Assembly: GCA_022616275.1 (NCBI GenBank)
Contig: JAKEFB010000149.1
Coordinates: forward strand, 1 to 54,688
Length of the DNA stretch: 54,688 bases
DNA from: Chloroflexota bacterium
GTDB lineage: Bacteria; Chloroflexota; Anaerolineae; Promineifilales; Promineifilaceae
Direction: 5' to 3'
Numbering within the stretch: the first letter of the stretch is position 1; each line of letters begins with the position of its first letter. Positions 24,158 through 33,642 of this stretch are shown here, in pieces. Below the pieces are notes generated by a model. It had not been told where the DNA came from. It searched no databases and was given only the letters and a program-made list of their open reading frames with translations. A program made the translations under genes and the position numbers.

Positions 24158-26227
24158 ATGAAAGAGTATCAGACTGGACAGATTCGTAACATTACCCTGG
24201 TCTCCCACAGCGGCGCAGGTAAGACAACCTTTGTCGAGCGCCTGCTGTTTAACACCGGCGTCACGACGCGGATGGGCCAGGTAGACAGCGGCACGGCAGC
24301 CATGGACTTTGAAGAAGAAGAAATTGCCCGCCAGGGTTCCATTGCTCTGGCCATCGCGCCCATCGAGTGGCAGGAGTTGAAGCTGAATATATTGGACACC
24401 CCCGGCTACGCTGACTTTGTCGGCGAGGTGAACGCAGCGCTCAAGGTGGTAGAGGCGGCCCTGGTTTTCGTGGAAGCCGTCGCCGGCGTCGAAGTGGGCA
24501 CTGAATTGGTCTGGCACGCTACCGGCGAGCGCGGCCTGCCCCGCCTGCTGGTGGTGAACAAAATGGATCGGGAAAACGTCCGCGTCCGGCGCGTGTTGGA
24601 TAGCGTCCGCCAGAACCTGAGCGGCAACTTAGTCAATTTACAGCTCCCCATCGGCGAAGGCCCCACGTTCAAGGGCGTGGTGGACCTGATCAACATGGAA
24701 GCCCGGATGGGTGAAAAGAGTGAGGTCGCCGCTATTCCGGCCGATATGGCCGAGGCCGTCGAAGAAGCCCGCCTGGAGTTAATTGAAGCTGCGGCCGAAG
24801 GCGATGACGAGTTGCTGATCAAATACCTGGACGGCGAAGAACTAAGCAGCGAAGAAATCAAGGCCGGGCTAAAGGCAGCGATGGCCAAAGGCCAGGTTAC
24901 GCCCATTGTCTACTGCGCCGGCCAGCCCGGCGTGGCAGTCACCGCCTTACTCGAAGCTGCGGCTGAACTGTTCCCAGCGCCTGGTGAAGCCGGCCCCTTT
25001 AAGGCCACCAACCCGGCCGGCCAGGAAGCGGAGTACGAAGCCAGCGACGTTTCCCCACTGGCCGCTTTCATTTTCAAAACGCGGGAAGACCCCTACGGCA
25101 AGTTGAGCTACATCCGTGTCTTCAGCGGTATTCTGCAGTCTGACAGCCGGATCTGGAACGCCAACCAGAACAACGAAGTCCGGGTCGGCACTCTCAACGT
25201 GCTGCGAGGCAAGGACCAACTCCCCGTCGGCCGTTTGCACAGCGGGGACATTGGCGCGGTTGTCAAGCTGGGCGACGCCCAGACGAACGACACCTTGTGC
25301 GACCAGGGCCATAAATTGCGGGTTTCGCCCATTCCTCAGCCCGAACCAATTACTTCTCTGGCCGTCCACCCGGTGTCTCAATCAGACGTGGCCAAGTTGA
25401 CGACGGCACTCAACCGCCTGGCGGCTGAAGACCCCACCCTGCGCTGGCACTCAGAGCCGGCCACCCGGGAGACCATCCTGTCCGGTATGGGCAACGTTCA
25501 TTTAGACATTGCCGTCAAGAAGGCCCATTCCAAGTTTGGCGTTAATCTGACCACCAGCATACCCAAGGTGCCTTACCGGGAAACGGTCACCAAGACCAAT
25601 TCGGCCGAATACACTCACAAGAAGCAGACCGGCGGCGCCGGCCAGTACGCCCGCGTCTTCTTGCGGGTGGAATCACTACCCGACGACGCAGGCTTTGAGT
25701 TTGCTTCTCAAATATTCGGCGGCGCTATTTCCGCCCCCTTTGTCGCCGCTGTCGAAAAAGGCTGCCGTCAGGCCATTGAGTCCGGGGCGCTGGGCTTCCC
25801 AATGACCGGCGTGCGGGCGGTCGTCTACGATGGCAAGGAGCATCCGGTAGACTCTAAGGAGATCGCCTTCCAAATCGCCGGCCGGGAAGGTTTCCGGCAG
25901 GCGGCGTTGGGCGCTGATCCGGTGTTGCTGGAGCCAATTTATGAGGTTAACGTCACCGTACCGGCCGATAATATGGGCGACATTATGGGCGACCTGAACT
26001 CCCGCCGGGCCCGCGTTCTGGGGATGGACCAGGAGGGCACCAAGAGCATCGTTCGGGCCGAAGTGCCCCTGGCCGAAATGCAAACGTACTCGGCCGACCT
26101 GCGTTCCATGACCCAGGGCCGGGGTGTCTTTAGCATGAAGTTCCTGCGCTACGGCCGGGTCCCGGCTCACCTGCAGGAAAGCATCGTCGCTGAACGCCGC
26201 CGGGAACGGGAACAGGAAAGGGCCTGA
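24158..26227 (+). CDS. EF-G-like paralogue (EF-G2 / FusA2 type)
   Basis: Translational GTPase of 689 residues, with the full EF-G domain order. G1 is VSHSGAGKTTFVE (not AHIDAGKT), switch I has ARQGSIALAIAPIEW in place of RGITI, G3 is DTPGYADF (Tyr instead of His after DTPG), and G4 is NKMD. The DTPGY and SGAGKT variants are typical of EF-G-like paralogues, whose role is less clear than that of EF-G1 and may include ribosome recycling or stress functions. Domain IV (KKQTGGAGQYARVFLR) and domain V ([16 protein letters not shown]) are intact. It is monocistronic, with its own promoter and a strong terminator. Confidence 0.92.
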   Translation: MKEYQTGQIRNITLVSHSGAGKTTFVERLLFNTGVTTRMGQVDSGTAAMDFEEEEIARQGSIALAIAPIEWQELKLNILDTPGYADFVGEVNAALKVVEAALVFVEAVAGVEVGTELVWHATGERGLPRLLVVNKMDRENVRVRRVLDSVRQNLSGNLVNLQLPIGEGPTFKGVVDLINMEARMGEKSEVAAIPADMAEAVEEARLELIEAAAEGDDELLIKYLDGEELSSEEIKAGLKAAMAKGQVTPIVYCAGQPGVAVTALLEAAAELFPAPGEAGPFKATNPAGQEAEYEASDVSPLAAFIFKTREDPYGKLSYIRVFSGILQSDSRIWNANQNNEVRVGTLNVLRGKDQLPVGRLHSGDIGAVVKLGDAQTNDTLCDQGHKLRVSPIPQPEPITSLAVHPVSQSDVAKLTTALNRLAAEDPTLRWHSEPATRETILSGMGNVHLDIAVKKAHSKFGVNLTTSIPKVPYRETVTKTNSAEYTHKKQTGGAGQYARVFLRVESLPDDAGFEFASQIFGGAISAPFVAAVEKGCRQAIESGALGFPMTGVRAVVYDGKEHPVDSKEIAFQIAGREGFRQAALGADPVLLEPIYEVNVTVPADNMGDIMGDLNSRRARVLGMDQEGTKSIVRAEVPLAEMQTYSADLRSMTQGRGVFSMKFLRYGRVPAHLQESIVAERRREREQERA

Positions 26228-26247
26228 TCACCCCGACCAGTCACAGT

Positions 26248-26282
26248 AAAAGGGCCTATCCTCAGAGGATAGGCCCTTTTTT
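26248..26282. terminator. Strong bidirectional intrinsic terminator
   Basis: Arms AAAAGGGCCTATCCTC (26248-26263) and GAGGATAGGCCCTTTT (26265-26280), with TTTTTT at 26277-26282 on the plus strand and AAAA at the left. It serves both the EF-G2 gene and the convergent secreted-protein gene. Confidence 0.92.
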
Positions 26283-26309
26283 GCTGGAGGCCAGCCTTGA
26301 AGCGCCAGG

Positions 26310-29300
26310 TTACTGGAAGATGATCGGAACGTAGGCGGTGTAAATTGGGTCGGCTAGCAAGCTGTAATCGGTGAAGTGATCGATCTGCATCACCACCCGG
26401 TTGGCGGCCGTATCCACCACGTAATTGTCCGGGATGGTCCAGCTCTGGGTGCTGGTGCTGAAGTAAGCCGGTTTCAGGTGCATCTCGTCCAGGTTCAGGG
26501 CCGCCAGCTCGGCCTCGTCGTAGCCGAAGGCAATGATCACATTCTGGTTGAAATGGCTGGTGATAGCCGCGCCGCTGGCGTCGGTCGCCACAAAGGCGTA
26601 ACCATATTTGTAGAGATGGGCGTGGTGCTGGTGCGGTAGGGTGGCAATGGGGGTGATGTGCAGCGTGACCGTTCCGCTGACCGGCATGGCCCCGGCCGGA
26701 ATGAAGATACCCGTGCCGTCTGCCAGTTCCAGACTTTGCGGCTGGCTGGCGTCGAAGCTAACCACGACCGGCCCCGGCTTGGGGAACGGCCCAGCTAGCA
26801 CCAGGTCCAGCGTCTCGTCACCGGCGCCCATCTGCACCGTCGCTCGCATGGCGTAGAAGGCGTTGCCCGTTTCCAGCACGGCCCCTACGTGCCAATCGGT
26901 GTTACTCAACAGGCCCAGGGCATAGTTATCGCCCAGGGTAACAGTCGTTTTCGTCGCCGCGCCCTCGTCACTATAGGCCCAAATGTGAACCCGGCCGCTA
27001 CTGGGCAGGCCGCCGGTAATGGCCGTAGTTCCACTCAACGTCACGTCCGGCTCACGGAACTGGAGGAGAATACCACCCGTAACCCCGCCGGGCGGGGCAA
27101 AGATCGCCCGGGTGGCCGGGTTCAGCCAGCCCGGTTGGGCGTGGCTGGCGTACAGCCGGTACAGGCCGTGCGGCACAGCCAGGCGAAAGCTGCCATCAGC
27201 GCCACTCACAATCCGCAACATTACCTGGCTGACGTCCCGCCCCAGGCCATTGGCTACCACGGCCGCCCCGGCCAGCGGCAGGCCATCCGGGTCCAGTACC
27301 ACTCCTTGTAACAGGCTGTCACGCTCGACCACGGGTAGGGGTACGGCCGCTGTCTGGCCGGCCTGAACCGGTATCACCTTGTGATGGTCCAGGGCGACGT
27401 AACCGGAAGCCGGGTCTACCCCATAACTCAGGTGCCACAGCCCGGCGCTGACTCCTAACTGGTAAGTGCCGTTGGCCGGGTTGATAGCATCGCTAACCCA
27501 GGCCCAGGAATTGTTGGCCACCACCTGCCCGTTGACGCCGGTGGGCACTATTTCCTGGCGCGGGTCCCACAACGCGCCAACAATGTTGGCATTTTGCGGC
27601 AGCAGCGGCATAGTCAGGCTCACACTAACGCCGCCGGAAAGGGCCACGGGTTGCAGCGGGCCGACCAGCCAGGGGCTGCCTGGGGCCAGGTGGACACCAA
27701 CCTGGTAGGCGCCATCCGGCAGGTAGATGGTAAAGTTGCCGCCAATAATGGGCGCGCCATTGACCGGCCCACCCTCGTCGGCGGCGGCTGCCCAGCCATA
27801 GGCGTGAACCGGCGCGCCGTTCGGCCCAACCAGTTGGCCCACCACCTGGTTATTGGCATCGGTCAGGACAAAGTCTGTGCCGGTTACGTGTTGCATACTG
27901 GCCACCGTCACGCTGATGGGCTGGCCATCGTAGACGTAAGGCAGGGTTGGGGGTGGCACCGGGCGGACCAGCCACTCGCCGGCCGTTACCGCCAGTGCGT
28001 AGCTGCCATCGGGGTTTGTCCAGCTTTGGGCGCCCGGGGTGTGCCGGCTCCAGGCAACGACGCGGACGCCGCCGACGCCCTGGCCCTGGCTGTTCAAGAC
28101 CAGGCCGCTAATCGTGGCGTCTCGGGCTATCAATGTCAGCGTGCCCACATCCACCGTGCCGTTCTCCGGCGCGTAGACAGGGGTGGGCGGCGGGCCGGCG
28201 TAGGCGGGATCATGGGGCTGGACGGTGAGGATATAGTTGCCGTGTGGTACAGCGATGTCAAAGCTCCCGCTGGCCGGGTCAATGGCCTGGCTCCGGCCAA
28301 CGCCCTCGTTGGTTCGCAAGTGGACGGTGACCGTAAAAGGCGGCGCGCCTCCCCCCGGCATCTCCACCACACCAATCACGTGGGCGTCGGCCGTCAGCAC
28401 CTCAAAGTGTACCGTCTTCCATTCCGGCTGCATATTGTGCTGGAAGTAGACCAGTTGCGGCGGATAGGGATAAATCCAGTCTGATGGATTAGAAGCCGGT
28501 GTGTGCTCAACCGTCAGCGACCATAAGCCACCGCTTAAGCGCAGGTGATAGGCGCCGTCGGCCGCCGTCAGCGTTTGCTGCCGGCCGGGATGGTCCAGGC
28601 GGTGAGCCAGCACGCGGGCGTTTTCCACCGGGACGCCGGTGTTGGTTTCCACTATCCCCTGGACCACCTTGGGAGCAGTCAAGAGGGCAATCTGGCCCAG
28701 GTTGGTAAACGGCGGGGGCACGGTAAAAGTAATCGGAGGCGGCGACGCCAGGCCATCGGCGTACCAGGGCGGCTCGACCCGCAGCACGTAGGTATCGTCT
28801 ACCAGGTCGCCAATGGCAAAGTAGCCGCTGGGGTTGCTTTGGTCGCGGCGATAATGGTGGCTGGTCAGCCCCAGGACGTGAACGGTCGCCCCACCCACCG
28901 GCGCACCCACCGGATCGGTAATAAAACCGGCCACGTTGGCCGGCCGCAGCGTTAACTGTATGGTCTGGGTAACGCCATCCGTTATCGTTACCGGCGACCG
29001 GGGCGAGAGCCAGTAGGGGTCGCCGGTCACCGGCTCGGCTTGGAGAGCATAGGTGCCGCTGAGCAATCCACCCAGTTGAATGGCGCCGCCGGGCGCCAGG
29101 CTGCTCTGGACTTTGAAGTTCCCACGGTAGACGTGGACCAGCGCAGTAGCCGGGGTAGTTCCGTCGGGGGCGTAAACTGTGCCTACAATCGAAGGTTCGG
29201 TCAGGGCCAGCGTTCCCACGTTCACCGGACCACCGGTGACCACCAGGAACTCTGGCAAGGAGGGGGTAAAGGGACTGCCGGCCGGGGGCTTGGCCTGGAG

Positions 29301-29579
29301 GATGTAATTGCCGTTGGCCACTGGCCCCAGGCTGAATTCGCCAGTGGCCGGGTCAACAGCAGCCTGGCCGTGGACAGCGCCGTCGGGCGAGGCCAGATGG
29401 ACGATAGCCCCGGCCGGGGGCAGCCCGCCGGCCGGATCTGTCACTACCCCGGTAATCAAGCCCGGCTGGGCGCTCACCTGGCCCACGGCCGTGAAGGCAA
29501 CAGCGCCGGCCAGGCCGACAACCAGCAGGGTTAATACCAGCCACAACCAGCGTCGCCAATAGGAAGAATCTTCGCTCAT
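26310..29579 (-). CDS. Large secreted protein with many carboxypeptidase-regulatory-like repeats
   Basis: Protein of 1089 residues. The ATG at 29579 has GGAGG 6 bp upstream and is chosen over one five codons earlier. A single N-terminal membrane or signal segment (WLWLVLTLLVVGLAGAVAFT) is followed by about ten repeats of 70-110 residues, each with a G-x-V-x-D/N-x-x-G-x-P-x-x-G-A-x-V core (e.g. ITGVVTDPAGGLPPAGAIVH, VVGQLVGPNGAPVHAYGW), the pattern of carboxypeptidase-regulatory/CnaB-like beta-sandwiches. Near the end, GIFIPAGAMPVSGTVTLHI resembles a ZU5-type domain. The last residues are TAYVPIIFQ. Role: probably a surface or matrix protein. No enzymatic motif was found. Confidence 0.85.
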   Translation of the reverse strand: MSEDSSYWRRWLWLVLTLLVVGLAGAVAFTAVGQVSAQPGLITGVVTDPAGGLPPAGAIVHLASPDGAVHGQAAVDPATGEFSLGPVANGNYILQAKPPAGSPFTPSLPEFLVVTGGPVNVGTLALTEPSIVGTVYAPDGTTPATALVHVYRGNFKVQSSLAPGGAIQLGGLLSGTYALQAEPVTGDPYWLSPRSPVTITDGVTQTIQLTLRPANVAGFITDPVGAPVGGATVHVLGLTSHHYRRDQSNPSGYFAIGDLVDDTYVLRVEPPWYADGLASPPPITFTVPPPFTNLGQIALLTAPKVVQGIVETNTGVPVENARVLAHRLDHPGRQQTLTAADGAYHLRLSGGLWSLTVEHTPASNPSDWIYPYPPQLVYFQHNMQPEWKTVHFEVLTADAHVIGVVEMPGGGAPPFTVTVHLRTNEGVGRSQAIDPASGSFDIAVPHGNYILTVQPHDPAYAGPPPTPVYAPENGTVDVGTLTLIARDATISGLVLNSQGQGVGGVRVVAWSRHTPGAQSWTNPDGSYALAVTAGEWLVRPVPPPTLPYVYDGQPISVTVASMQHVTGTDFVLTDANNQVVGQLVGPNGAPVHAYGWAAAADEGGPVNGAPIIGGNFTIYLPDGAYQVGVHLAPGSPWLVGPLQPVALSGGVSVSLTMPLLPQNANIVGALWDPRQEIVPTGVNGQVVANNSWAWVSDAINPANGTYQLGVSAGLWHLSYGVDPASGYVALDHHKVIPVQAGQTAAVPLPVVERDSLLQGVVLDPDGLPLAGAAVVANGLGRDVSQVMLRIVSGADGSFRLAVPHGLYRLYASHAQPGWLNPATRAIFAPPGGVTGGILLQFREPDVTLSGTTAITGGLPSSGRVHIWAYSDEGAATKTTVTLGDNYALGLLSNTDWHVGAVLETGNAFYAMRATVQMGAGDETLDLVLAGPFPKPGPVVVSFDASQPQSLELADGTGIFIPAGAMPVSGTVTLHITPIATLPHQHHAHLYKYGYAFVATDASGAAITSHFNQNVIIAFGYDEAELAALNLDEMHLKPAYFSTSTQSWTIPDNYVVDTAANRVVMQIDHFTDYSLLADPIYTAYVPIIFQ

Positions 29580-29771
29580 GATGAACCTCCTCACTCTTTT
29601 TACGCTTGCTCTCGCTCTAGCTCTTACCTAACAAACATCCCTCTTAGTTTGCTAGAGCCTTGTAAGCCATTTGCTGCTAAAATGTAACTGATCTGTAAAA
29701 CGCGCTCCGGTTTGCGTAATTCCTCAGCCAAATATTGCGCCAAATTGATGACCTTGTGGTAAAGTACCTGC

Positions 29772-30521
29772 ATGAGTTCCGCTGCCGATACCCTGAAAAA
29801 GCTACCTTTATTTAAGGACATGCCGGAAAACCTGATTGCCGAGTTGACTGAGAAGCTCGAAGAACAACGCCTGGACGGTGGCCAGGTGTTGTTCCACAAG
29901 GGCGACCCTGGTGATGCCTTGTATATCATTGAGAGCGGCCGGATGAAGGTGATTGCCACCAACAGCTACGGGGAAGAAGTGGTGCTGAACCAGTTTGGCC
30001 CCGGCGAGTCCTTCGGCGAGATGTCTTTGGTAGACGAACAGCCCCGCTCGGCCAGCGCCGTGGCCCTCACGTCTATCAAAATGCTGCGGCTCAACCGCAA
30101 CGACTTTCTGGCCGTCATTGCCCAGGAGCCGGCCTTTGCCCTGGATATTATTCGCGACCTCTCGGCCAAGCTACGTTTCGCCGCTGCCTATATTCAGAAA
30201 GCTACGGAGTGGAGCCAATATATTGCCCGGGGCGATTACAACGTGGCCATGGGCGAAATTCAGACCACCCAATCGGCCATGTCCGATAAACCTGAGTCGG
30301 ACGAAGCCCGGGCCGGCGCTTTCCTGTCCGCTTTCTTTCAGATGATTGAAGGCGTCAAGGAACGTGAAGAAAACTTAAAGCGGGAAGTGCTCCAACTGCG
30401 GATTGAAATTGACGAGGCCAAGCGCAAGACGGAAGTCGAGCAGATAGAGGAGACAGCTTACTTCCAGCAACTCCGCGAGAAAGTCCGTGAACTCCGGGAG
30501 AGCCGGAAGGAAGAGGGTTAA
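29772..30521 (+). CDS. Cyclic-nucleotide-binding protein with C-terminal coiled coil, no HTH
   Basis: Protein of 249 residues. Residues about 10-125 are a CRP-type cyclic-nucleotide-binding domain: LFHKGDPGDALYIIESGRMK and the phosphate-binding cassette FGEMSLVDEQPRSASAVA, with the Arg and Ser that contact the phosphate. The usual CRP helix-turn-helix is absent. From about 190 to the end it is a charged coiled coil (LKREVLQLRIEIDEAKRKTE). It is thus a cNMP sensor with a protein-interaction tail rather than a transcription factor. There is no Shine-Dalgarno; TAAAGT lies 6 bp before the ATG. It ends tail-to-tail with the hydantoinase gene, overlapping 4 bp. Confidence 0.87.
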   Translation: MSSAADTLKKLPLFKDMPENLIAELTEKLEEQRLDGGQVLFHKGDPGDALYIIESGRMKVIATNSYGEEVVLNQFGPGESFGEMSLVDEQPRSASAVALTSIKMLRLNRNDFLAVIAQEPAFALDIIRDLSAKLRFAAAYIQKATEWSQYIARGDYNVAMGEIQTTQSAMSDKPESDEARAGAFLSAFFQMIEGVKEREENLKREVLQLRIEIDEAKRKTEVEQIEETAYFQQLREKVRELRESRKEEG

Positions 30522-32557
30522 GAGCGGACCAGCGTCAGCCCCCAGGCATCCACCACTGCATCCCAACCAGGTGGAATCACCGTCGTCGTATCATATTGAA
30601 AAACCACGGCCGGGCCGGCAAAACGATGGCCCGGCCTTAATTTTTCACGGTCGTAGAGCGTGGTTGGCGCCGGCCGCCGATCAAACCAGACCATTTTCTG
30701 GCCTACTACGGCTGGCGTGGCGTCAGCTTCCCCGGCTGGCTGCTGCGGCAGGGCTGGCCTGGCTATTGAGGCCACGGCCGCCAGCCGGGCATTGACAACC
30801 TCTACTGTTGCTTCCGGCCGGCTATAGCCATAGCGCCGTTCGTGGGCCCGGTGAAAGAGAGCGGACACCGGCCCGCTGGCCGTCTCATCGCCCAGTGGAA
30901 TGGTCAGCTCGTGGGACTGGCCGGCGTAACGCACATCCAGGCTGCGCTGGAGGACCACTTCTGAGCCGCCGTACCCCTCGGCCGCCATCTCCGCCAGCGC
31001 CCGCTCCGCCAATCCCCGAAACACCACCTCCAACCACCCCCCTCCCCTTGTCTCCTCTCCTACCGGCCGCATCACTGTCTGGGAATAATCCTTGGCTGGC
31101 GCGGCGGCCAGCATCCCCAGGGCAGACAACACGCCCGGCGCCCCTGGGATCAGAACTTGTGGAATTTGCAGGCTCCCGGCCAGGTCACAGGCGTGGAGTG
31201 GCCCGGCCCCGCCAAAGGCCACCAGGGTAAAGTCGCGGGGATCGTAGCCCCGTTCCACCGAAATCCGGCGAATGGCTCGCTCCATCGTGGCGTTGGCCAC
31301 CTGAAGCACCCCCCAGGCCGCCTCTTCGGCCGATCCCACGGCCATGGCCCGGGCCAGTTCCGCCAACGCCAGGCGAGCCGCCGTTTCGTCCAGGCGCATG
31401 GCGCCCCCCAGGAAGTGGCCGGCGTCCAACCGGCCGAGTACCAGGTTGGCGTCGGTGACCGTCGCCTGGGGCAGGGAAGCGCGGCCGGCCAGCCCGTAAC
31501 AGGCCGGTCCGGGGGTAGCCCCGGCACTTTGGGGGCCGACGTGTAACGCGCCACCGGCGTCCACGCCAGCCAGGCTACCGCCTCCCGCGCCCACAGTGTG
31601 AATGTCTATCATGGGCAGGCGTAGCGGCAGTCCGGCAATTTCCCCCTCAGCCGTGACCGGCAAACGACCGGGGCATAAAGCTACGTCGGTGCTCGTTCCG
31701 CCCATGTCAAAACTGATGATCTGGTCGTAGCCGGCCGGCCCGGCCACAAAGCGCGCGCCGACCACACCACCGGCCGGCCCGGATAGAACGGTGCGGGCCG
31801 CCTGCTGGCCGGCCGTCCTGGCGCCGATCACCCCACCGTTGCTCTGCATCACCGCCAGCGGCCGGGGGGCCAGCCCCTCGGCCAGCCGGCCGAGGTAGCG
31901 GGCCATCAAAGGGGCCACGTAGGCATTGATGACTGTGGCGGCCGTCCGCTCGTACTCCCGGTACTCCGGCAATATTTCCGACGAGAGAGAAAGGTGAAAA
32001 TTGCCCCCGGCCGCCAGTACGTCCTTGATGAGTTGCTCGTGCTCCGGCCGCAAAAAAGAAAAGAGCAGGCAGACGGCCACTGACTCAATCTGGTCGGCAA
32101 CCAGGCGGGCCAGGATGGACCGCACGTCGGCCAGGTCCAGGGGTACCAGGATCTCCCCCTCGGCCGTTATCCGCTCCCGGACTTCAAACCGCCAGTGGCG
32201 AGGGACCAACGGTTCTGGTTTTTGCGGCACCAGGGCGTATAGTTCGGGGCGGTTTTGCCGGCCGATAGCCAGCACATCGGCAAAGCCGGCCGTAGTGATG
32301 AGCGCTGTGCGCGCCCCGCGCCGCTCCAGCAGGGCGTTGGTTGCCACTGTGCTGCCGTGGACGATAGCAGCCGTTTCCGGTATCTGCACGGCTGCCAGAC
32401 CGGCCAGGATAGCTTCAGCCGGGTCGTGCGGGGTGCTCAACTGTTTGTGGATGCGCAGCCGGCCGCTCTCGTCCAACCAGGCAAAGTCGGTAAATGTCCC
32501 GCCGGTATCTACGCCCAGGCGGAGGGAGGGCAGACTATTCTCGTTTCCGGGCGACAT
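30518..32557 (-). CDS. Hydantoinase/oxoprolinase, HyuA-type subunit
   Basis: Protein of 679 residues, the usual HyuA length. The N-terminal ATP-binding signature is LRLGVDTGGTFTDFAWLDES and the second phosphate motif is IISFDMGGTSTDVALCPGR, as in ASKHA-fold hydantoinase/5-oxoprolinase A subunits. Family members hydrolyse hydantoins, 5-oxoproline or, as acetone/acetophenone carboxylase subunits, activate ketones with ATP. The HyuB partner normally encoded next door is absent here: the neighbouring gene encodes a membrane protein. The substrate is therefore unclear. It follows the 32573 gene by 15 bp on the same strand, so it probably shares its transcript. Confidence 0.88.
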   Translation of the reverse strand: MSPGNENSLPSLRLGVDTGGTFTDFAWLDESGRLRIHKQLSTPHDPAEAILAGLAAVQIPETAAIVHGSTVATNALLERRGARTALITTAGFADVLAIGRQNRPELYALVPQKPEPLVPRHWRFEVRERITAEGEILVPLDLADVRSILARLVADQIESVAVCLLFSFLRPEHEQLIKDVLAAGGNFHLSLSSEILPEYREYERTAATVINAYVAPLMARYLGRLAEGLAPRPLAVMQSNGGVIGARTAGQQAARTVLSGPAGGVVGARFVAGPAGYDQIISFDMGGTSTDVALCPGRLPVTAEGEIAGLPLRLPMIDIHTVGAGGGSLAGVDAGGALHVGPQSAGATPGPACYGLAGRASLPQATVTDANLVLGRLDAGHFLGGAMRLDETAARLALAELARAMAVGSAEEAAWGVLQVANATMERAIRRISVERGYDPRDFTLVAFGGAGPLHACDLAGSLQIPQVLIPGAPGVLSALGMLAAAPAKDYSQTVMRPVGEETRGGGWLEVVFRGLAERALAEMAAEGYGGSEVVLQRSLDVRYAGQSHELTIPLGDETASGPVSALFHRAHERRYGYSRPEATVEVVNARLAAVASIARPALPQQPAGEADATPAVVGQKMVWFDRRPAPTTLYDREKLRPGHRFAGPAVVFQYDTTTVIPPGWDAVVDAWGLTLVRS

Positions 32558-32572
32558 GCTTGTGGTTCTCGT

Positions 32573-33565
32573 CTAGGTCGCGGCTTCGACCACTAGCCTG
32601 CTGGCCGCTGGCTCACCGGCCGTCCAGCTTTGGTAAGCCAGCGTCCAGGCGGCCGACTGGTAGGTGTGAATAACGGCCACTGGCACGGCCGTCAGCAAGA
32701 CTACCACCATACCAATGACGGCAATTCCTACCCCCAATTGCGGACCGGGCAACTGGCCCTGTAATAGCAGCATGAAAAGGGGTAGCATATCCAGAGAGGC
32801 CAGCGGGAAGAGCAGCACCAGGGCGATGAGCGTACCGGCCAGTTGTGTGACTGCCCACAGCAAAACGGCCAGGATAATGATATCCGCCAGGTTAGCCCGC
32901 AGCAGTTGCCAGGCGTAGCGAATACTGGCCCTCGTGCCTAATTCCTGTAAGGCCGCCCCGCGAAAAGCCAGTAGCCGGAACAGCACAGTGAGCAGGCCGA
33001 CCGGCAGCAGCAAGCAGAGCAAGGGCGCAACCACGGCGCCCGTCAGTCCCATAATGGAGAAGAAATTGTCCGGGGTACTGCCCGGCCGGCTGCCGGCAAT
33101 TGCCAGGCCCACCAGACCGCCCAGGGCGGCCAGCATGAGAAACAGGGCAATCAGGAAGAGCGGCAAAAACAGAATCGTGTCTATGGCGACAAAGCGGCCC
33201 AGCAAGCCCAGCCCGGCCGACCAGGCCTGTCCGGCCGTCATCACCTGCCCTTTTTGCAGCCCGGCCACGGCCCGGATCAGTCCCCCCTCGGCAATGGCGC
33301 TGATCAGCCAGAGAGCTAAGAAAACTAAAAAGAAGACAACCACAACGGCAATGAGCAGGCCGGGGCGGGCCAGGCGCTCGTACGTCGCCAATAGCTCCTC
33401 GAACGGGTTGGTGGGTGATTGAAAGTCAAGACGCGGCCGGAAGGCTAACCGGATGATGACACTGCCCAGCGGCCGGGCCAGGATAGCCAGCAAACCCAAC
33501 AGCCAGAGAAACTTATGCCGCCAGACGAGTTGCCAGGTGCGAGTCAGGATATAGCCATAGTCCAT
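32573..33565 (-). CDS. Polytopic membrane protein (paralogue of the next gene upstream)
   Basis: Protein of 330 residues with about six hydrophobic segments and no signal peptide. It begins MDYGYILTRTWQLVWRHKFL followed by WLLGLLAI, nearly the same N-terminal pattern as its neighbour (MDYGEILARGWRITWENKYL followed by WLLGFLAA). Both share an ARGGLI/AEGGLIRAVA-type segment after the second membrane helix, and end in a cytoplasmic tail with a Trp-rich YQSWT motif. The layout resembles glycerophosphodiester-phosphodiesterase membrane domains or DUF-type membrane proteins. The function is unknown. The two genes are a tandem duplication, separated by an 8-bp micro-repeat. Confidence 0.75.
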   Translation of the reverse strand: MDYGYILTRTWQLVWRHKFLWLLGLLAILARPLGSVIIRLAFRPRLDFQSPTNPFEELLATYERLARPGLLIAVVVVFFLVFLALWLISAIAEGGLIRAVAGLQKGQVMTAGQAWSAGLGLLGRFVAIDTILFLPLFLIALFLMLAALGGLVGLAIAGSRPGSTPDNFFSIMGLTGAVVAPLLCLLLPVGLLTVLFRLLAFRGAALQELGTRASIRYAWQLLRANLADIIILAVLLWAVTQLAGTLIALVLLFPLASLDMLPLFMLLLQGQLPGPQLGVGIAVIGMVVVLLTAVPVAVIHTYQSAAWTLAYQSWTAGEPAASRLVVEAAT

Positions 33566-33596
33566 ATCACTTGGGAAACCATCCAGCCATAACCAG

Positions 33597-33637
33597 GTAA
33601 TTCAGTAATTGGGTAATTACTAAATTACCCAATTACC
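33597..33637. repeat. Octanucleotide micro-repeat
   Basis: Five 8-bp units: GTAATTCA, GTAATTGG, GTAATTAC, TAAATTAC, CCAATTAC. It lies between the two membrane-protein paralogues. Confidence 0.85.
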
Positions 33638-33642
33638 TTACT

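Noticed and set aside
27594-28484. 296-codon open frame on the plus strand
   Set aside because: It lies within the repeat protein on the minus strand and has no recognisable domain.
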